Assembly: GCF_900461525.1 (NCBI RefSeq)
Contig: NZ_UGOD01000001.1
Location: forward strand, 837,001 to 901,000
Reading direction: 5' to 3'
From: Legionella busanensis
Lineage (GTDB): Bacteria; Pseudomonadota; Gammaproteobacteria; Legionellales; Legionellaceae
DNA length: 64,000 nucleotides
Made by a program: the position numbers and the translations under genes. Of this stretch, positions 9,707 to 17,544 are shown piece after piece. Positions within the stretch are counted from its first letter, which is position 1; each line of letters starts with the position of its first letter. The notes under the pieces are model-generated. The model was not told where the DNA came from and did no database searches. It saw only the letters and a list, made by a program, of their open reading frames with translations.

Positions 9707-10876
9707 GTGGATACCCAAAATTTACCTATTTATTTTGATTATATGGCTACTACGCCTGTTGATCCCCAAGTTGCAGAAAAAATGATGCAATATCTTGGGC
9801 CTGAAGGAGTATTTGGTAATCCTAATTCAATAACCCATGATTATGGCCGGCTTGCAGCAGTAGCTGTTGAAAATGCTAGATCACAAATTGCTGATTCAAT
9901 CTCTGCTAATCCAAGAGAAATTGTTTTTACTTCTGGTGCAACAGAAGCAAATAATCTTGCTATTATTGGTGCTGCCCATTTTTATCAGCGCAAAGGTCGG
10001 CATCTTATTACAATGATAACAGAGCATAAAGCTGTACTTGATAGTTTTGCTCAATTAGAAAAAGAAGGGTTTGTAGTTACATATTTAAGTCCTAAATCAG
10101 ATGGTTTACTAAATTTAGATGAATTAAATCAAGCTTTACAACCTGATACTATTTTAGTTTCCATTATGCATGTTAACAATGAAATTGGTGTTATCCAGGA
10201 CATTGCAAGCATCGGTAGCTTGCTCAAAAAGCAAGGTATTATTTTCCATGTTGATGCTGCACAAAGTGCAGGCAAATTACCAATTAATTTACAAGCGTTA
10301 TCAGTTGATTTAATGTCTTTTTCAGCACACAAGAATTATGGCCCAAAAGGCGTAGGTGCATTATATATTCGACACAAACCACGTATCCGTATTGAACCTC
10401 GCTCTTTTGGGGGTGCTCACGAAAACGGATTAAGGGCAGGAACACTCGCTACACATCAAATAGTGGGTATGGGAGAGGCTTTTCATTTGGCTCAATTAAA
10501 GCGTGTTGATGAACAAGCAAGATTATTAGAATTAAGGCAAAAACTTTGGCAGGGTATCAAAAATATTCCAGGCATTAAATTAAATGGTCATCCCACTGAG
10601 CGTATTGCTGGGAATCTTAATTTAACTTTTTCAGGTATTCATAGTGAGTCTTTGCTACTTGCTCTACGTCAATTAGCTGTTTCTACAACCTCTGCTTGTG
10701 CATCAGCAAGTTTTGCACCATCTTATGTTTTAAAAGCGCTAGGGCTAAGCGCCGAAGCAGCTTATAGTTCTATTAGGCTTTCTATAGGTCGTTTTACAAC
10801 AGAGGAAGATATAAATCAAGCAATTGAAATTATTAATACGCAAATTTTGCGACTACAGCAAATGGCGCCTTTATGA
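9707..10876 (+). CDS. iscS: Cysteine desulfurase IscS
   Basis: About 389 residues from a GTG at 9707, chosen because it follows the purine-rich AGAGAA and gives the family N-terminus ([15 protein letters not shown]). The PLP lysine lies in [10 protein letters not shown] and the persulfide cysteine in the loop [10 protein letters not shown] (E. coli has STGSACTSAS). The C-terminal [16 protein letters not shown] matches IscS. It transfers sulfur from cysteine for Fe-S clusters and tRNA thiolation. The operon trmJ-iscS-(IscU-like)-iscA is tightly packed with 4-nt overlaps; iscR, hscBA and fdx are not present here. Confidence 0.93.
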   Translation: MDTQNLPIYFDYMATTPVDPQVAEKMMQYLGPEGVFGNPNSITHDYGRLAAVAVENARSQIADSISANPREIVFTSGATEANNLAIIGAAHFYQRKGRHLITMITEHKAVLDSFAQLEKEGFVVTYLSPKSDGLLNLDELNQALQPDTILVSIMHVNNEIGVIQDIASIGSLLKKQGIIFHVDAAQSAGKLPINLQALSVDLMSFSAHKNYGPKGVGALYIRHKPRIRIEPRSFGGAHENGLRAGTLATHQIVGMGEAFHLAQLKRVDEQARLLELRQKLWQGIKNIPGIKLNGHPTERIAGNLNLTFSGIHSESLLLALRQLAVSTTSACASASFAPSYVLKALGLSAEAAYSSIRLSIGRFTTEEDINQAIEIINTQILRLQQMAPL

Positions 10877-11265
10877 TTTATAATAATCTTGTTAAGCATT
10901 ATTTTTTTCAGCCGGAACATATTGGAAAATTAGATGGTACTTTATCTAGGACTGCGTATTGTTCAATAAGTGATGCATCTAAAAGTAATTATTTTGATTT
11001 ATATATAGCCTGTGATGAGTCAGAGCAAATTATAAGAGCATGTTTTAAGGCATGTGGTAGTCCATATTTAATCGCGAGCCTTGAATGGCTCTGTAAGCAA
11101 TTAGAAGGTAGCTTTTTAAAAGCGCATCCTAAGCTAACTTATCTAGTTTTAGTAAGTCATTTAGATATACCTAATCATGTATATCCAATAGCAATCTTGG
11201 TTGAAAAAGGCTATAACAATATTATATTGGCTATGAAAAAAAAGCTAAATGAGGAAAAGAAATGA
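10873..11265 (+). CDS. IscU-like protein lacking cluster-binding residues
   Basis: 130 residues, same length and position as IscU. Segments align with the IscU fold: [16 protein letters not shown] (IscU: DHYENPRNVGSFD), [23 protein letters not shown], and [21 protein letters not shown] at the end. Compared from memory with E. coli IscU, the ligands C37, D39, C63, H105 and C106 become K37, N39, S63, P105 and I106, and the LPPVK motif recognised by HscA becomes IPNHV. Cysteines remain at 30, 47, 57, 61 and 74 but not in the ligand positions (C61 is two residues away from 63). It is an intact gene with 4-nt overlaps on both sides, so it is probably expressed. It may be a regulatory or structural partner of IscS rather than a scaffold. 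Confidence 0.7.
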   Translation: MIYNNLVKHYFFQPEHIGKLDGTLSRTAYCSISDASKSNYFDLYIACDESEQIIRACFKACGSPYLIASLEWLCKQLEGSFLKAHPKLTYLVLVSHLDIPNHVYPIAILVEKGYNNIILAMKKKLNEEKK

Positions 11266-11633
11266 GTGGAGTTGTAAATTATTCAGGTAGCAAAAGTCAG
11301 GGTGTTACTTTAACTGACGCGGCAAAACGTCATGTGATAGCTTACCTTGATAAAGAACCAAACAGTCAGGGCGTTCGCTTTTCAGTTAAAAAAACAGGTT
11401 GTTCGGGTTTATCATATGTAGTGGATTATGTCATTCATCCACAAGAAAATGATATCGTTTTACCCTTGGATGGGCATTATCAAATTTGGATTGATAAAGC
11501 AAGCTACCCTTTTTTAAAGGGCATGAATATTGACTATATTAAACAGGGATTAAATTATAAATTTATTTTTGATAATCCTAATCAGACTGGACAGTGTGGT
11601 TGTGGCGAAAGTTTTACAGTAGATTCTGTCTAA
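11262..11633 (+). CDS. iscA: A-type iron-sulfur carrier (IscA/SufA family)
   Basis: 123 residues. The three conserved cysteines of the HesB/IscA family are present: C in KKTGCSGLSYVVDY and two in the C-terminal GQCGCGESF. The protein would bind an Fe-S cluster or iron and deliver clusters to apo-proteins. It begins 4 nt inside the IscU-like gene and ends the operon. The N-terminus is slightly longer than E. coli IscA (107). It could equally be called SufA; the distinction cannot be made from sequence alone. In this operon it may carry the scaffold duty that the adjacent IscU-like protein seems unable to perform. Confidence 0.88.
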   Translation: MSGVVNYSGSKSQGVTLTDAAKRHVIAYLDKEPNSQGVRFSVKKTGCSGLSYVVDYVIHPQENDIVLPLDGHYQIWIDKASYPFLKGMNIDYIKQGLNYKFIFDNPNQTGQCGCGESFTVDSV

Positions 11634-11798
11634 TTAATCTTCTAAATTAATCTCTAAAGCTTCTGTCTAACTTAGGTAGGAGCCCTCTTCTTATTTTTAT
11701 AACTATTAAATTTAATCGCTACCTCTCCTTTATATTTACATATTTAAATTTAACTAATTTGATTTAAATTTTATTAACTAGAGTTAAGTAAATTTAAC

Positions 11799-11827
11799 TT
11801 GATTAAATTGGTGTAAAAATGTACAAT
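11799..11827 (+). promoter_or_regulatory. Candidate distal sigma-70 promoter for fis
   Basis: TTGATT (11799-11804), 17-nt spacer, TACAAT (11822-11827): five of six matches in each box. It lies 260 bases upstream of the fis start in AT-rich DNA. Confidence 0.4.
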
Positions 11828-11977
11828 AAAGGATCTAATTTGAGTTGTAGGTTACTAGATGAATTGTAGTAATAATCTAAGAACATATCATTTTGCATGT
11901 CGGCTATAAAAAAAGCTTGATAAATGCTCAGTTTTTCCTTAAGCTTCCCTTAAGAAATGAATATGATTAAAACAATA

Positions 11978-12006
11978 TTTACATAGTTTGTAATATTTGG
12001 TAGTAT
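11978..12006 (+). promoter_or_regulatory. Candidate proximal sigma-70 promoter for fis
   Basis: TTTACA (11978-11983), 17-nt spacer, TAGTAT (12001-12006). It would start transcription about 75 bases before the fis ATG, giving a leader with an ATAGAAC/GTTCT inverted repeat. Confidence 0.4.
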
Positions 12007-12088
12007 ATAAGTCACGGTGTTCTGTTTATGACGAATAGAACGTTTTTATTTATTTAATTTTAACTATTTAAGTATACGGAGAGATGTA

Positions 12089-12373
12089 ATGAATGCAGTA
12101 ATGCAGGATATTGAGCAAGTTAATGAAGCATTAACTCAGCAAGTGATAAGCGCAGTGAAGGGATATCTAAACACAGTAGGCAGTAAAGATGCAAATTTAA
12201 ACCTTTATCAACTTATTGTTGAGGAAGTTGAGGCACCTTTATTCCGTACTGTTATGGAATTAACTCGCTATAATCAATCAAAAGCAGCTCGAGTATTAGG
12301 CGTTAGCCGTGGAACTTTACGTACTAAGTTAAAGCGTTATTTTGATGACGAATTTATTGGTACACGAGGTTAA
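12089..12373 (+). CDS. fis: Nucleoid-associated DNA-binding protein Fis
   Basis: 94 residues, the family length (E. coli 98). The C-terminal helix-turn-helix TRYNQSKAARVLGVSRGTLRTKLKRYF is nearly canonical, preceded by the dimerisation helices LYQLIVEEVEAPLFRTVMELT. A good ribosome binding site (GGAGAG) precedes the ATG by 7 bases. Fis bends DNA and regulates rRNA, virulence and growth-phase genes; Legionella encode several fis paralogues that control effector genes, so which paralogue this is cannot be told. It is directly followed by rnpB. Confidence 0.95.
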   Translation: MNAVMQDIEQVNEALTQQVISAVKGYLNTVGSKDANLNLYQLIVEEVEAPLFRTVMELTRYNQSKAARVLGVSRGTLRTKLKRYFDDEFIGTRG

Positions 12374-12410
12374 TTCTGGCATTCGCAAGCTCAATTTGCT
12401 ACGATAATAA

Positions 12411-12761
12411 CAAGCTGGTCAGGCAATCGCTCTTTGTTTTTCAAAGGGAGGAAAGTCCGGGCTCCTTAGGGTAAAGTGCCAGGTAACACCTGGGAGGCGT
12501 AAGCCTACGGAAAGTGCCACAGAAAATATACCGCCTTTTTAAGGTAAGGGTGAAATGGTGCGGTAAGAGCGCACCGCGCAACTGGTAACAGTTGTGGCAG
12601 GGAAAACCCCACTTGGAGCAAGACCAAATAGGAACCCATTCTCATTAATTTGAGTGCACATGACCCGTGTGGGGTTCGGGTAGGTCGCTTGAGGTATATG
12701 GTGACATATATCCCAGATAAATGATTGCCCGCGACAGAACCCGGCTTATCGACCAGCTTGT
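12411..12761 (+). ncRNA. rnpB: RNase P RNA (type A)
   Basis: About 351 nt. The conserved elements of bacterial type A RNase P RNA are all visible: GAGGAAAGTCCGGGCTCC near the 5' end, GTGCCAGGTAACACCTGGG, GGTAAGGGTGAAATGGTGCG, the segment GTAAGAGCGCACCGCG, GAGCAAGACCAAATAGG, and near the 3' end CGACAGAACCCGGCTTATC. The ends CAAGCTGGTC and GACCAGCTTG pair to form P1. This ribozyme matures tRNA 5' ends with the RnpA protein. The 5' end is 37 bases after the fis stop; a weak promoter (CTGGCA, 18 nt, TACGAT) overlaps the fis 3' end. Ends are approximate by a few bases. Confidence 0.97.
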
Positions 12762-13020
12762 TTATATCTAATTTATTTAAGCCAATTCTTTATTAGTAAT
12801 GGCAATGAGTAATATTTTTTTTAAAAAAAATAACAAAAAGAAGTCGTGGGATCATATTTCAGTAAAATATTTTTCTTCAGTTAGTAGCCCCTGTCGTAAC
12901 CATATTGCTATATTCGGTGTAATGAAACGCTTATTAAAAAGCTCTTTATTAAGCTAGATCTTGATTTTATCGTTTTTGAGTCTTACTATCGTCCATCTCT
13001 AAGGCTTGAGAGCTCACGCT

Positions 13021-13788
13021 ATGATGTTATGCATTGATGTTGGTAATTCTCATATTTATGGTGGTGTTTTTATTGAAGACAATTTACAACTTCGTTTCCG
13101 ACATACTTCTAAAGCAAGTGCATCTGATGAGCTGGGGATTTTTCTAAAAGCAGTTCTACGTGAAAATCAATGCCAACCTGAAGAGATCAGTGAAATTGCA
13201 ATTTGTTCAGTTGTGCCGCAAATTGACTACTCATTACGTGCAGCCTGTGTTAAATATTTTTCTATCGATCCATTTGTACTGCAAGCTGGTGTTAAGACAG
13301 GTTTAAATATTAAATATCGCAATCCAATCGAAGTGGGAGCGGACAGAATTGCCAATGCTATTGCTGCTGTGAACGCTTATCCTGGACAAAATATCATTGT
13401 TATCGACTTTGGAACAGCGACCACTTTTTGTGCTATTACTGCTCATAAAGCTTATTTAGGAGGCACTATTTTACCAGGCGTACGTTTATCTGTAGATGCT
13501 CTTTCTACTAATACTGCTAAACTTCCAGCAGTGGAGATTATTAAGATGGAACAAGCGCTTGGTCGGTCTACAGCTGAAAGTATTCAAGCAGGTGTGTTTT
13601 TTGGTGCTTTAGGCGCATGTCGCGAGCTTCTTGCTAAAATTAAATTAGAGGCTTTTCCCGAGCAAGATGTGATTGTATTGGCTACCGGTGGTTTTGCTTC
13701 CTTATTTGAAGAACAAGCACTTTATCATTATTTAATTCCTGATTTAGTTTTGCAAGGTATTAGGCAAGCCGCTATTCTAAATCGTTAA
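13021..13788 (+). CDS. coaX: Type III pantothenate kinase CoaX
   Basis: 255 residues from the ATG at 13021 (the frame is open from a TTG at 13006, but the family begins MxLCIDVGNS). ASKHA-fold motifs: phosphate-1 DVGNSH at the N-terminus, EVGADRIANAIAAV, phosphate-2 IDFGTATTFCAI, and GGTILPGVRLS; an adenosine motif ATGGFASLF is near the end. It phosphorylates pantothenate, the first step of coenzyme A synthesis; type III enzymes are not inhibited by CoA and need a monovalent cation. It stands alone between rnpB and the mraZ operon. Confidence 0.95.
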   Translation: MMLCIDVGNSHIYGGVFIEDNLQLRFRHTSKASASDELGIFLKAVLRENQCQPEEISEIAICSVVPQIDYSLRAACVKYFSIDPFVLQAGVKTGLNIKYRNPIEVGADRIANAIAAVNAYPGQNIIVIDFGTATTFCAITAHKAYLGGTILPGVRLSVDALSTNTAKLPAVEIIKMEQALGRSTAESIQAGVFFGALGACRELLAKIKLEAFPEQDVIVLATGGFASLFEEQALYHYLIPDLVLQGIRQAAILNR

Positions 13789-14085
13789 TAGACTTCTCTC
13801 CAAACTAGCATTGATGGTCAATTTCACTCGAAAAAGTCCTTCAAAGCTTGTCCTTATGTGGATAGGGATGCTCAGGTACTTTATGATACGGTACTTTTTC
13901 ATCTTTTTTGACCGAGCTTGTCTCTTTACTGGCAGTTTGGAAAGAGGTCTGATTATAATTGTCTTATTAATAAGCAAAATAATTGATAAATAATCGATCC
14001 AATCATTTTTCTTCATTTTTATATTAAATAGATAAAATTTGATCTATTTAACGCTAGAAAATTAAATTCCTATAGTGTATAAAAG

Positions 14086-14120
14086 TGGAGTAAAATATAA
14101 AAAAGTGGAGAATTGTGGGT
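14086..14120 (+). promoter_or_regulatory. Candidate MraZ binding box (TGG repeats)
   Basis: TGGAG at 14086, TGGAG at 14106 and TGGGT at 14116: starts are 20 and 10 bases apart, so all three lie on one helical face. The first two sit in an exact repeat AAAGTGGAG. MraZ proteins autoregulate by binding TGGGN direct repeats spaced 10 bases apart upstream of mraZ, so this is the expected operator. A TATAGT -10-like box at 14071-14076 places the repeats just past the start site. No consensus -35 is obvious. Confidence 0.6.
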
Positions 14121-14138
14121 AAATTTAAGTTTACCCAC
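14115..14138 (+). promoter_or_regulatory. Leader hairpin before the mraZ start
   Basis: Perfect 9-bp inverted repeat GTGGGTAAA / TTTACCCAC with a 6-nt loop, ending 10 bases before the mraZ ATG. The third MraZ repeat lies in the left arm. No Shine-Dalgarno sequence is left between the hairpin and the ATG; the nearest GGAG lies just upstream of the hairpin, so folding would bring it close to the start codon. Confidence 0.45.
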
Positions 14139-14148
14139 ATTACTAAAA

Positions 14149-14604
14149 ATGTTTCGTGGAATCAATACAAGCACATTAGATGGAAAGGGGCGCTTTATGG
14201 TGCCTATTCGCTATCGTGATGTATTGTGTGCTGAAGAAAATAGTTCATTAGTTATTACTATTGATACAGAGCTCTGTCTCCTTGCTTATCCTTTAGCACA
14301 ATGGCAAATTATCGAGAAAAAATTACAGAATTTACCTAGTTTTGATAATGTAGCTCGTCGCATTCAACGCTTACTTATTGGGCATGCTACAGATGTTGAA
14401 TTAGATAATAGTGGACGTATTTTATTACCTAGTGTTCTACGTGAATACGCTAAATTAGACAAACATATCGTTATAATTGGCCAAGGTAATAAATTTGAAA
14501 TTTGGAATGAAATGTTGTGGCAGCAAAAGCGTGAGCATTGGTTGGCTGAAGAAGCATTGCAGTTAGATAGTTTACCAGAGGAAATGAAAAAATTTTCTTT
14601 ATAA
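14149..14604 (+). CDS. mraZ: Transcriptional regulator MraZ
   Basis: 151 residues from ATG 14149; the frame extends upstream to a TTG but the family begins MFRGINTSTLDGKGRFMVP. Two AbrB-like repeats are visible, LDGKGRFMVPIRYRD and LDNSGRILLPSVLREYAKL, each forming one half of the DNA-binding double-psi barrel; MraZ forms a ring-shaped oligomer. It represses the dcw operon it heads. The candidate operator lies immediately upstream. rsmH follows 12 bases after the stop. Confidence 0.95.
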   Translation: MFRGINTSTLDGKGRFMVPIRYRDVLCAEENSSLVITIDTELCLLAYPLAQWQIIEKKLQNLPSFDNVARRIQRLLIGHATDVELDNSGRILLPSVLREYAKLDKHIVIIGQGNKFEIWNEMLWQQKREHWLAEEALQLDSLPEEMKKFSL

Positions 14605-14616
14605 TGGGAAAATATC

Positions 14617-15540
14617 ATGTCGCATCAGTCCGTGTTGCTACAAGAATCAATTGAAAGCTTAGCTATTAAAGCTGATGGTGTTTATATTGATGGAACGTTC
14701 GGCCGTGGTGGCCATAGTCAAGCTATTTTGGCTCACTTATCTTCTCAGGGCCGACTAATTGCCATTGATAAAGATCCTCAAGCTGTAGAGTTTGCGAACT
14801 GCCATTTCACTACCGACCCACGTTTTCAAATTTTTCAAGGTTCATTTGCCGACTTGCCCAAGTTTGCCAAACAAGCAAATGTTTATCAGCGAATTGATGG
14901 TATTTTACTAGATTTAGGGGTGTCATCACCGCAATTAGATGATGCTAATCGTGGCTTTAGCTTTATGCAAGCAGGTCCTTTAGACATGCGTATGGATATA
15001 CAGCAATCTTTAGATGCTGCTACTTATATTAATCATGCAAAACTAGATGATATGGCAAAAATATTTTGGGAATATGGTGAAGAGAGATTTGCACGTCGTA
15101 TTGCTAAAGCAATTATTGACGCGCGAACACAGGCGCCTATTACCTCAACAACTGAACTTGCGGAAATCATTAAGCAAGCCAATCCTAAATGGGAAAAACA
15201 TAAGCATCCAGCAACGCGGGTTTTTCAAGCAATTCGTATTCATATTAATAATGAGCTAGAGGATTTGAAAAAAGGGCTTAAAAATGCGTTTGAAGTCTTA
15301 GGTACGGGCGGGCGCTTAGTTGTTATTAGCTTTCACTCTTTAGAAGATAGAATCGTTAAGCAATTTATGCGTGATATGGAAATAGGGCATCAGCTACCTT
15401 TTGATATTCCAATACGCGCGCAAGAGGAGATGAAAAGTTTTAAACGTGTAGGGAAAGCAATTAAGCCTCAAGAAAAAGAAATAAAACAAAATATTCGCTC
15501 ACGCAGTGCAATCCTAAGAACAGGAGAAAAAATTGTATGA
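14617..15540 (+). CDS. rsmH: 16S rRNA (cytosine(1402)-N(4))-methyltransferase RsmH
   Basis: 307 residues. Starts [15 protein letters not shown]; the S-adenosylmethionine site is [16 protein letters not shown], followed by [11 protein letters not shown] and the catalytic-region [16 protein letters not shown]. The late motifs [11 protein letters not shown] and [15 protein letters not shown] are also diagnostic. It methylates C1402 in the 16S rRNA P site. Second gene of the dcw cluster; its TGA overlaps the ftsL ATG. Confidence 0.96.
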   Translation: MSHQSVLLQESIESLAIKADGVYIDGTFGRGGHSQAILAHLSSQGRLIAIDKDPQAVEFANCHFTTDPRFQIFQGSFADLPKFAKQANVYQRIDGILLDLGVSSPQLDDANRGFSFMQAGPLDMRMDIQQSLDAATYINHAKLDDMAKIFWEYGEERFARRIAKAIIDARTQAPITSTTELAEIIKQANPKWEKHKHPATRVFQAIRIHINNELEDLKKGLKNAFEVLGTGGRLVVISFHSLEDRIVKQFMRDMEIGHQLPFDIPIRAQEEMKSFKRVGKAIKPQEKEIKQNIRSRSAILRTGEKIV

Positions 15541-15875
15541 ACGCTGCAGCAAGAATAATTAATCAAAGTACATTATTTAATGGTCAATTATTTGCTATGC
15601 GTATTTCTAAAAAACTTTGGTTTACTTTAATCCTTATGCTGCTTGTTCTATCAAGTGCATTGGCAGTTATTTATATGACAAATGAGTACCGTACAAACTT
15701 TAGTGAATTGCAGAAACTTGAACAGCAAGGACATCAATTACAATTACAATGGGGCCAATTATTGCTTGAGCAAGCAAGTCTTGCTACACCAGCACGTGTA
15801 GAATTACTGGCAAAACAAAAATTGCAGATGCGCCTTCCCGAAGATAAACAAACATTTGTATTACAGGCCAAATGA
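15537..15875 (+). CDS. ftsL: Cell division protein FtsL
   Basis: 112 residues. Small bitopic membrane protein: basic N-terminus, one membrane segment (about residues 28-49, [21 protein letters not shown]), then a periplasmic coiled-coil with many Gln/Leu and the conserved end [14 protein letters not shown]. FtsL joins FtsB and FtsQ and activates FtsWI. Identified by its position between rsmH and ftsI as well as its shape. An internal ATG (MRISKKLW) 20 residues in could also be the start. Confidence 0.88.
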   Translation: MNAAARIINQSTLFNGQLFAMRISKKLWFTLILMLLVLSSALAVIYMTNEYRTNFSELQKLEQQGHQLQLQWGQLLLEQASLATPARVELLAKQKLQMRLPEDKQTFVLQAK

Positions 15876-17536
15876 AAAAAAATGGACACCGTTCACGGTT
15901 AGCTGCTATATCGATTTTCTTTATAATGATTTTTAGTATCTTAGCTTGGAGGATACTTGATTTAACTGTGTTACATCGGCAATTTTTAAAGGGCCAAGGT
16001 GATGCTCGCAGTTTACGTGTTCAAGATATTCCGGCTTATCGCGGAATGATTACCGATAGGCAAGGTATTCCACTTGCAGTTAGCACGCCTGTACAATCTG
16101 TTTGGGTCAATCCTAAAGAGTTCTCTCCTACTAAAGAGCAGCTTGATAAATTAGCAAAACTAATTAGCGTTAAAGCACAGACCTTAGTAGAGCGGGTTAA
16201 GCACGCAAATTCAAGAGAGTTTCTTTATTTACAACGCCAGTTACCACCGACATTAACTAAAAAGATTGAACAATTAAAAATTCCAGGTGTTAATTTTCAA
16301 CAGGAATTTAAACGTTATTATCCTGAAGCAGATAGCGCAGCTCAATTAATTGGGTTTACCAATATTGATGATGTTGGTATAGAAGGATTGGAGTTAGCTT
16401 ATCAAGATTGGTTAATGGGCATACCCGGTAAGAAGCGGGTGCTTAAAGATAAAATGGGTCGAGTTATTGAAGAATTAGGCATTATTAAGGAGCCACGCTC
16501 CGGACAAGATTTAGTATTAAGTATTGATAGACGCATTCAATATTTAGCTTATCATGAATTACAAAATACATTAGAAAAGTTTTCTGCTAAGTCAGGCTCT
16601 GTTGTTGTATTAGATACCCAGACGGGTGAGATTCTAGCTGCTGCTAATTATCCTTCTTTTAATCCTAATGCGCGTGGACGATATTCACGTGATAAATACC
16701 GTAATAAAGCGTTAACAGATGTTTTTGAACCAGGCTCTGTCATTAAAGCCTTTAGTATTGCTAGCGCCTTAAGTAGTGGTTTAGTAAAACCAGAAACAAT
16801 TATTGATACGCGGCCAAGTTGGATGGTCGTTCATGGGCGAACTATCCGAGATATACATAATTATGGTGTATTAGATGTCACAGGGGTCTTACAACATTCA
16901 AGTAACGTAGGGGTTACAAAAATGATTCTTTTAAGCCCGCCTGAACAATATATAGGTTTGCTGCAACGCAGTGGTTTTGGCCAACGTACAGAAAGTAGTT
17001 ATCCGGGTGAAAGTGATGGAAGTATTGTTAGAATTAAAGATGCTAATCCATTTGTTTTGGCCACTTTAAGTTTTGGTTATGGTCTATCAGTAACCGCTTT
17101 GCAATTAGCTAAAGGCTATTTAATCTTTGCTAATGGAGGTAAAACACTACCTGTAACACTTTTACATAAAGAAGCTATGGAAGCTGGGCAGCAAGTTATC
17201 GATGAAAAAACAGCGAATGCAGTATTAAATATGCTTGAAGCTGTTTTGGGAAATGAGGGAACGGGTAAATTAGCACGAATACCTGGTTATCGCGTTGCCG
17301 GCAAAACGGGTACTGCGCGTATTGCTGGTAAAAAAGGTTACCAAGAGAATAAACATATTGCTAGCTTTGTTGGTATTGCACCTGTATCTCGCCCAAAATT
17401 AATTGTAGTTGTAGTTATTCATGAACCAACTCGCAATAGTTATTATGGTGCGGCAGTAGCTGCACCTCTTTTTGCGCAGGTCATGTCAGGTTCTCTACGA
17501 ATTTTAAATATTCCACCCGATAAAACAACAGGTTAG
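15872..17536 (+). CDS. ftsI: Division peptidoglycan transpeptidase FtsI (PBP3)
   Basis: 554 residues. One N-terminal membrane anchor (about 10-30), a dimerisation/pedestal domain with YRGMITDRQGIPLAVS, and a class B transpeptidase domain: SxxK in EPGSVIKAF (Ser289, Lys292), SSN in LQHSSNVGV, and KTGT at Lys478. It cross-links septal peptidoglycan with FtsW in the divisome and is the target of aztreonam and cephalexin-type beta-lactams. Overlaps ftsL by 4 nt. Confidence 0.96.
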   Translation: MKKNGHRSRLAAISIFFIMIFSILAWRILDLTVLHRQFLKGQGDARSLRVQDIPAYRGMITDRQGIPLAVSTPVQSVWVNPKEFSPTKEQLDKLAKLISVKAQTLVERVKHANSREFLYLQRQLPPTLTKKIEQLKIPGVNFQQEFKRYYPEADSAAQLIGFTNIDDVGIEGLELAYQDWLMGIPGKKRVLKDKMGRVIEELGIIKEPRSGQDLVLSIDRRIQYLAYHELQNTLEKFSAKSGSVVVLDTQTGEILAAANYPSFNPNARGRYSRDKYRNKALTDVFEPGSVIKAFSIASALSSGLVKPETIIDTRPSWMVVHGRTIRDIHNYGVLDVTGVLQHSSNVGVTKMILLSPPEQYIGLLQRSGFGQRTESSYPGESDGSIVRIKDANPFVLATLSFGYGLSVTALQLAKGYLIFANGGKTLPVTLLHKEAMEAGQQVIDEKTANAVLNMLEAVLGNEGTGKLARIPGYRVAGKTGTARIAGKKGYQENKHIASFVGIAPVSRPKLIVVVVIHEPTRNSYYGAAVAAPLFAQVMSGSLRILNIPPDKTTG

Positions 17537-17544
17537 ATGAGTTT

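Larger units (their letters stand above)
11634..12088. other. Intergenic region upstream of fis
   Basis: 455 bases, strongly AT-rich, without a supportable gene. Two sigma-70-like promoters pointing at fis were identified (11799-11827 and 11978-12006). Such a long AT-rich leader is usual upstream of fis genes, where curvature and multiple regulators act; no operator is claimed. Confidence 0.5.
13789..14148. other. Intergenic region and leader upstream of mraZ
   Basis: 360 bases with no convincing gene; short open frames here overlap on both strands and have neither ribosome binding sites nor recognisable content. The right end holds a TATAGT -10-like box (14071-14076), MraZ-type direct repeats and a leader hairpin described separately. 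Confidence 0.5.

Noticed and set aside
13777-14016. Overlapping small open frames on both strands upstream of mraZ
   Set aside because: The two frames mirror each other, lack ribosome sites, and the translations look like translated non-coding AT-rich DNA.
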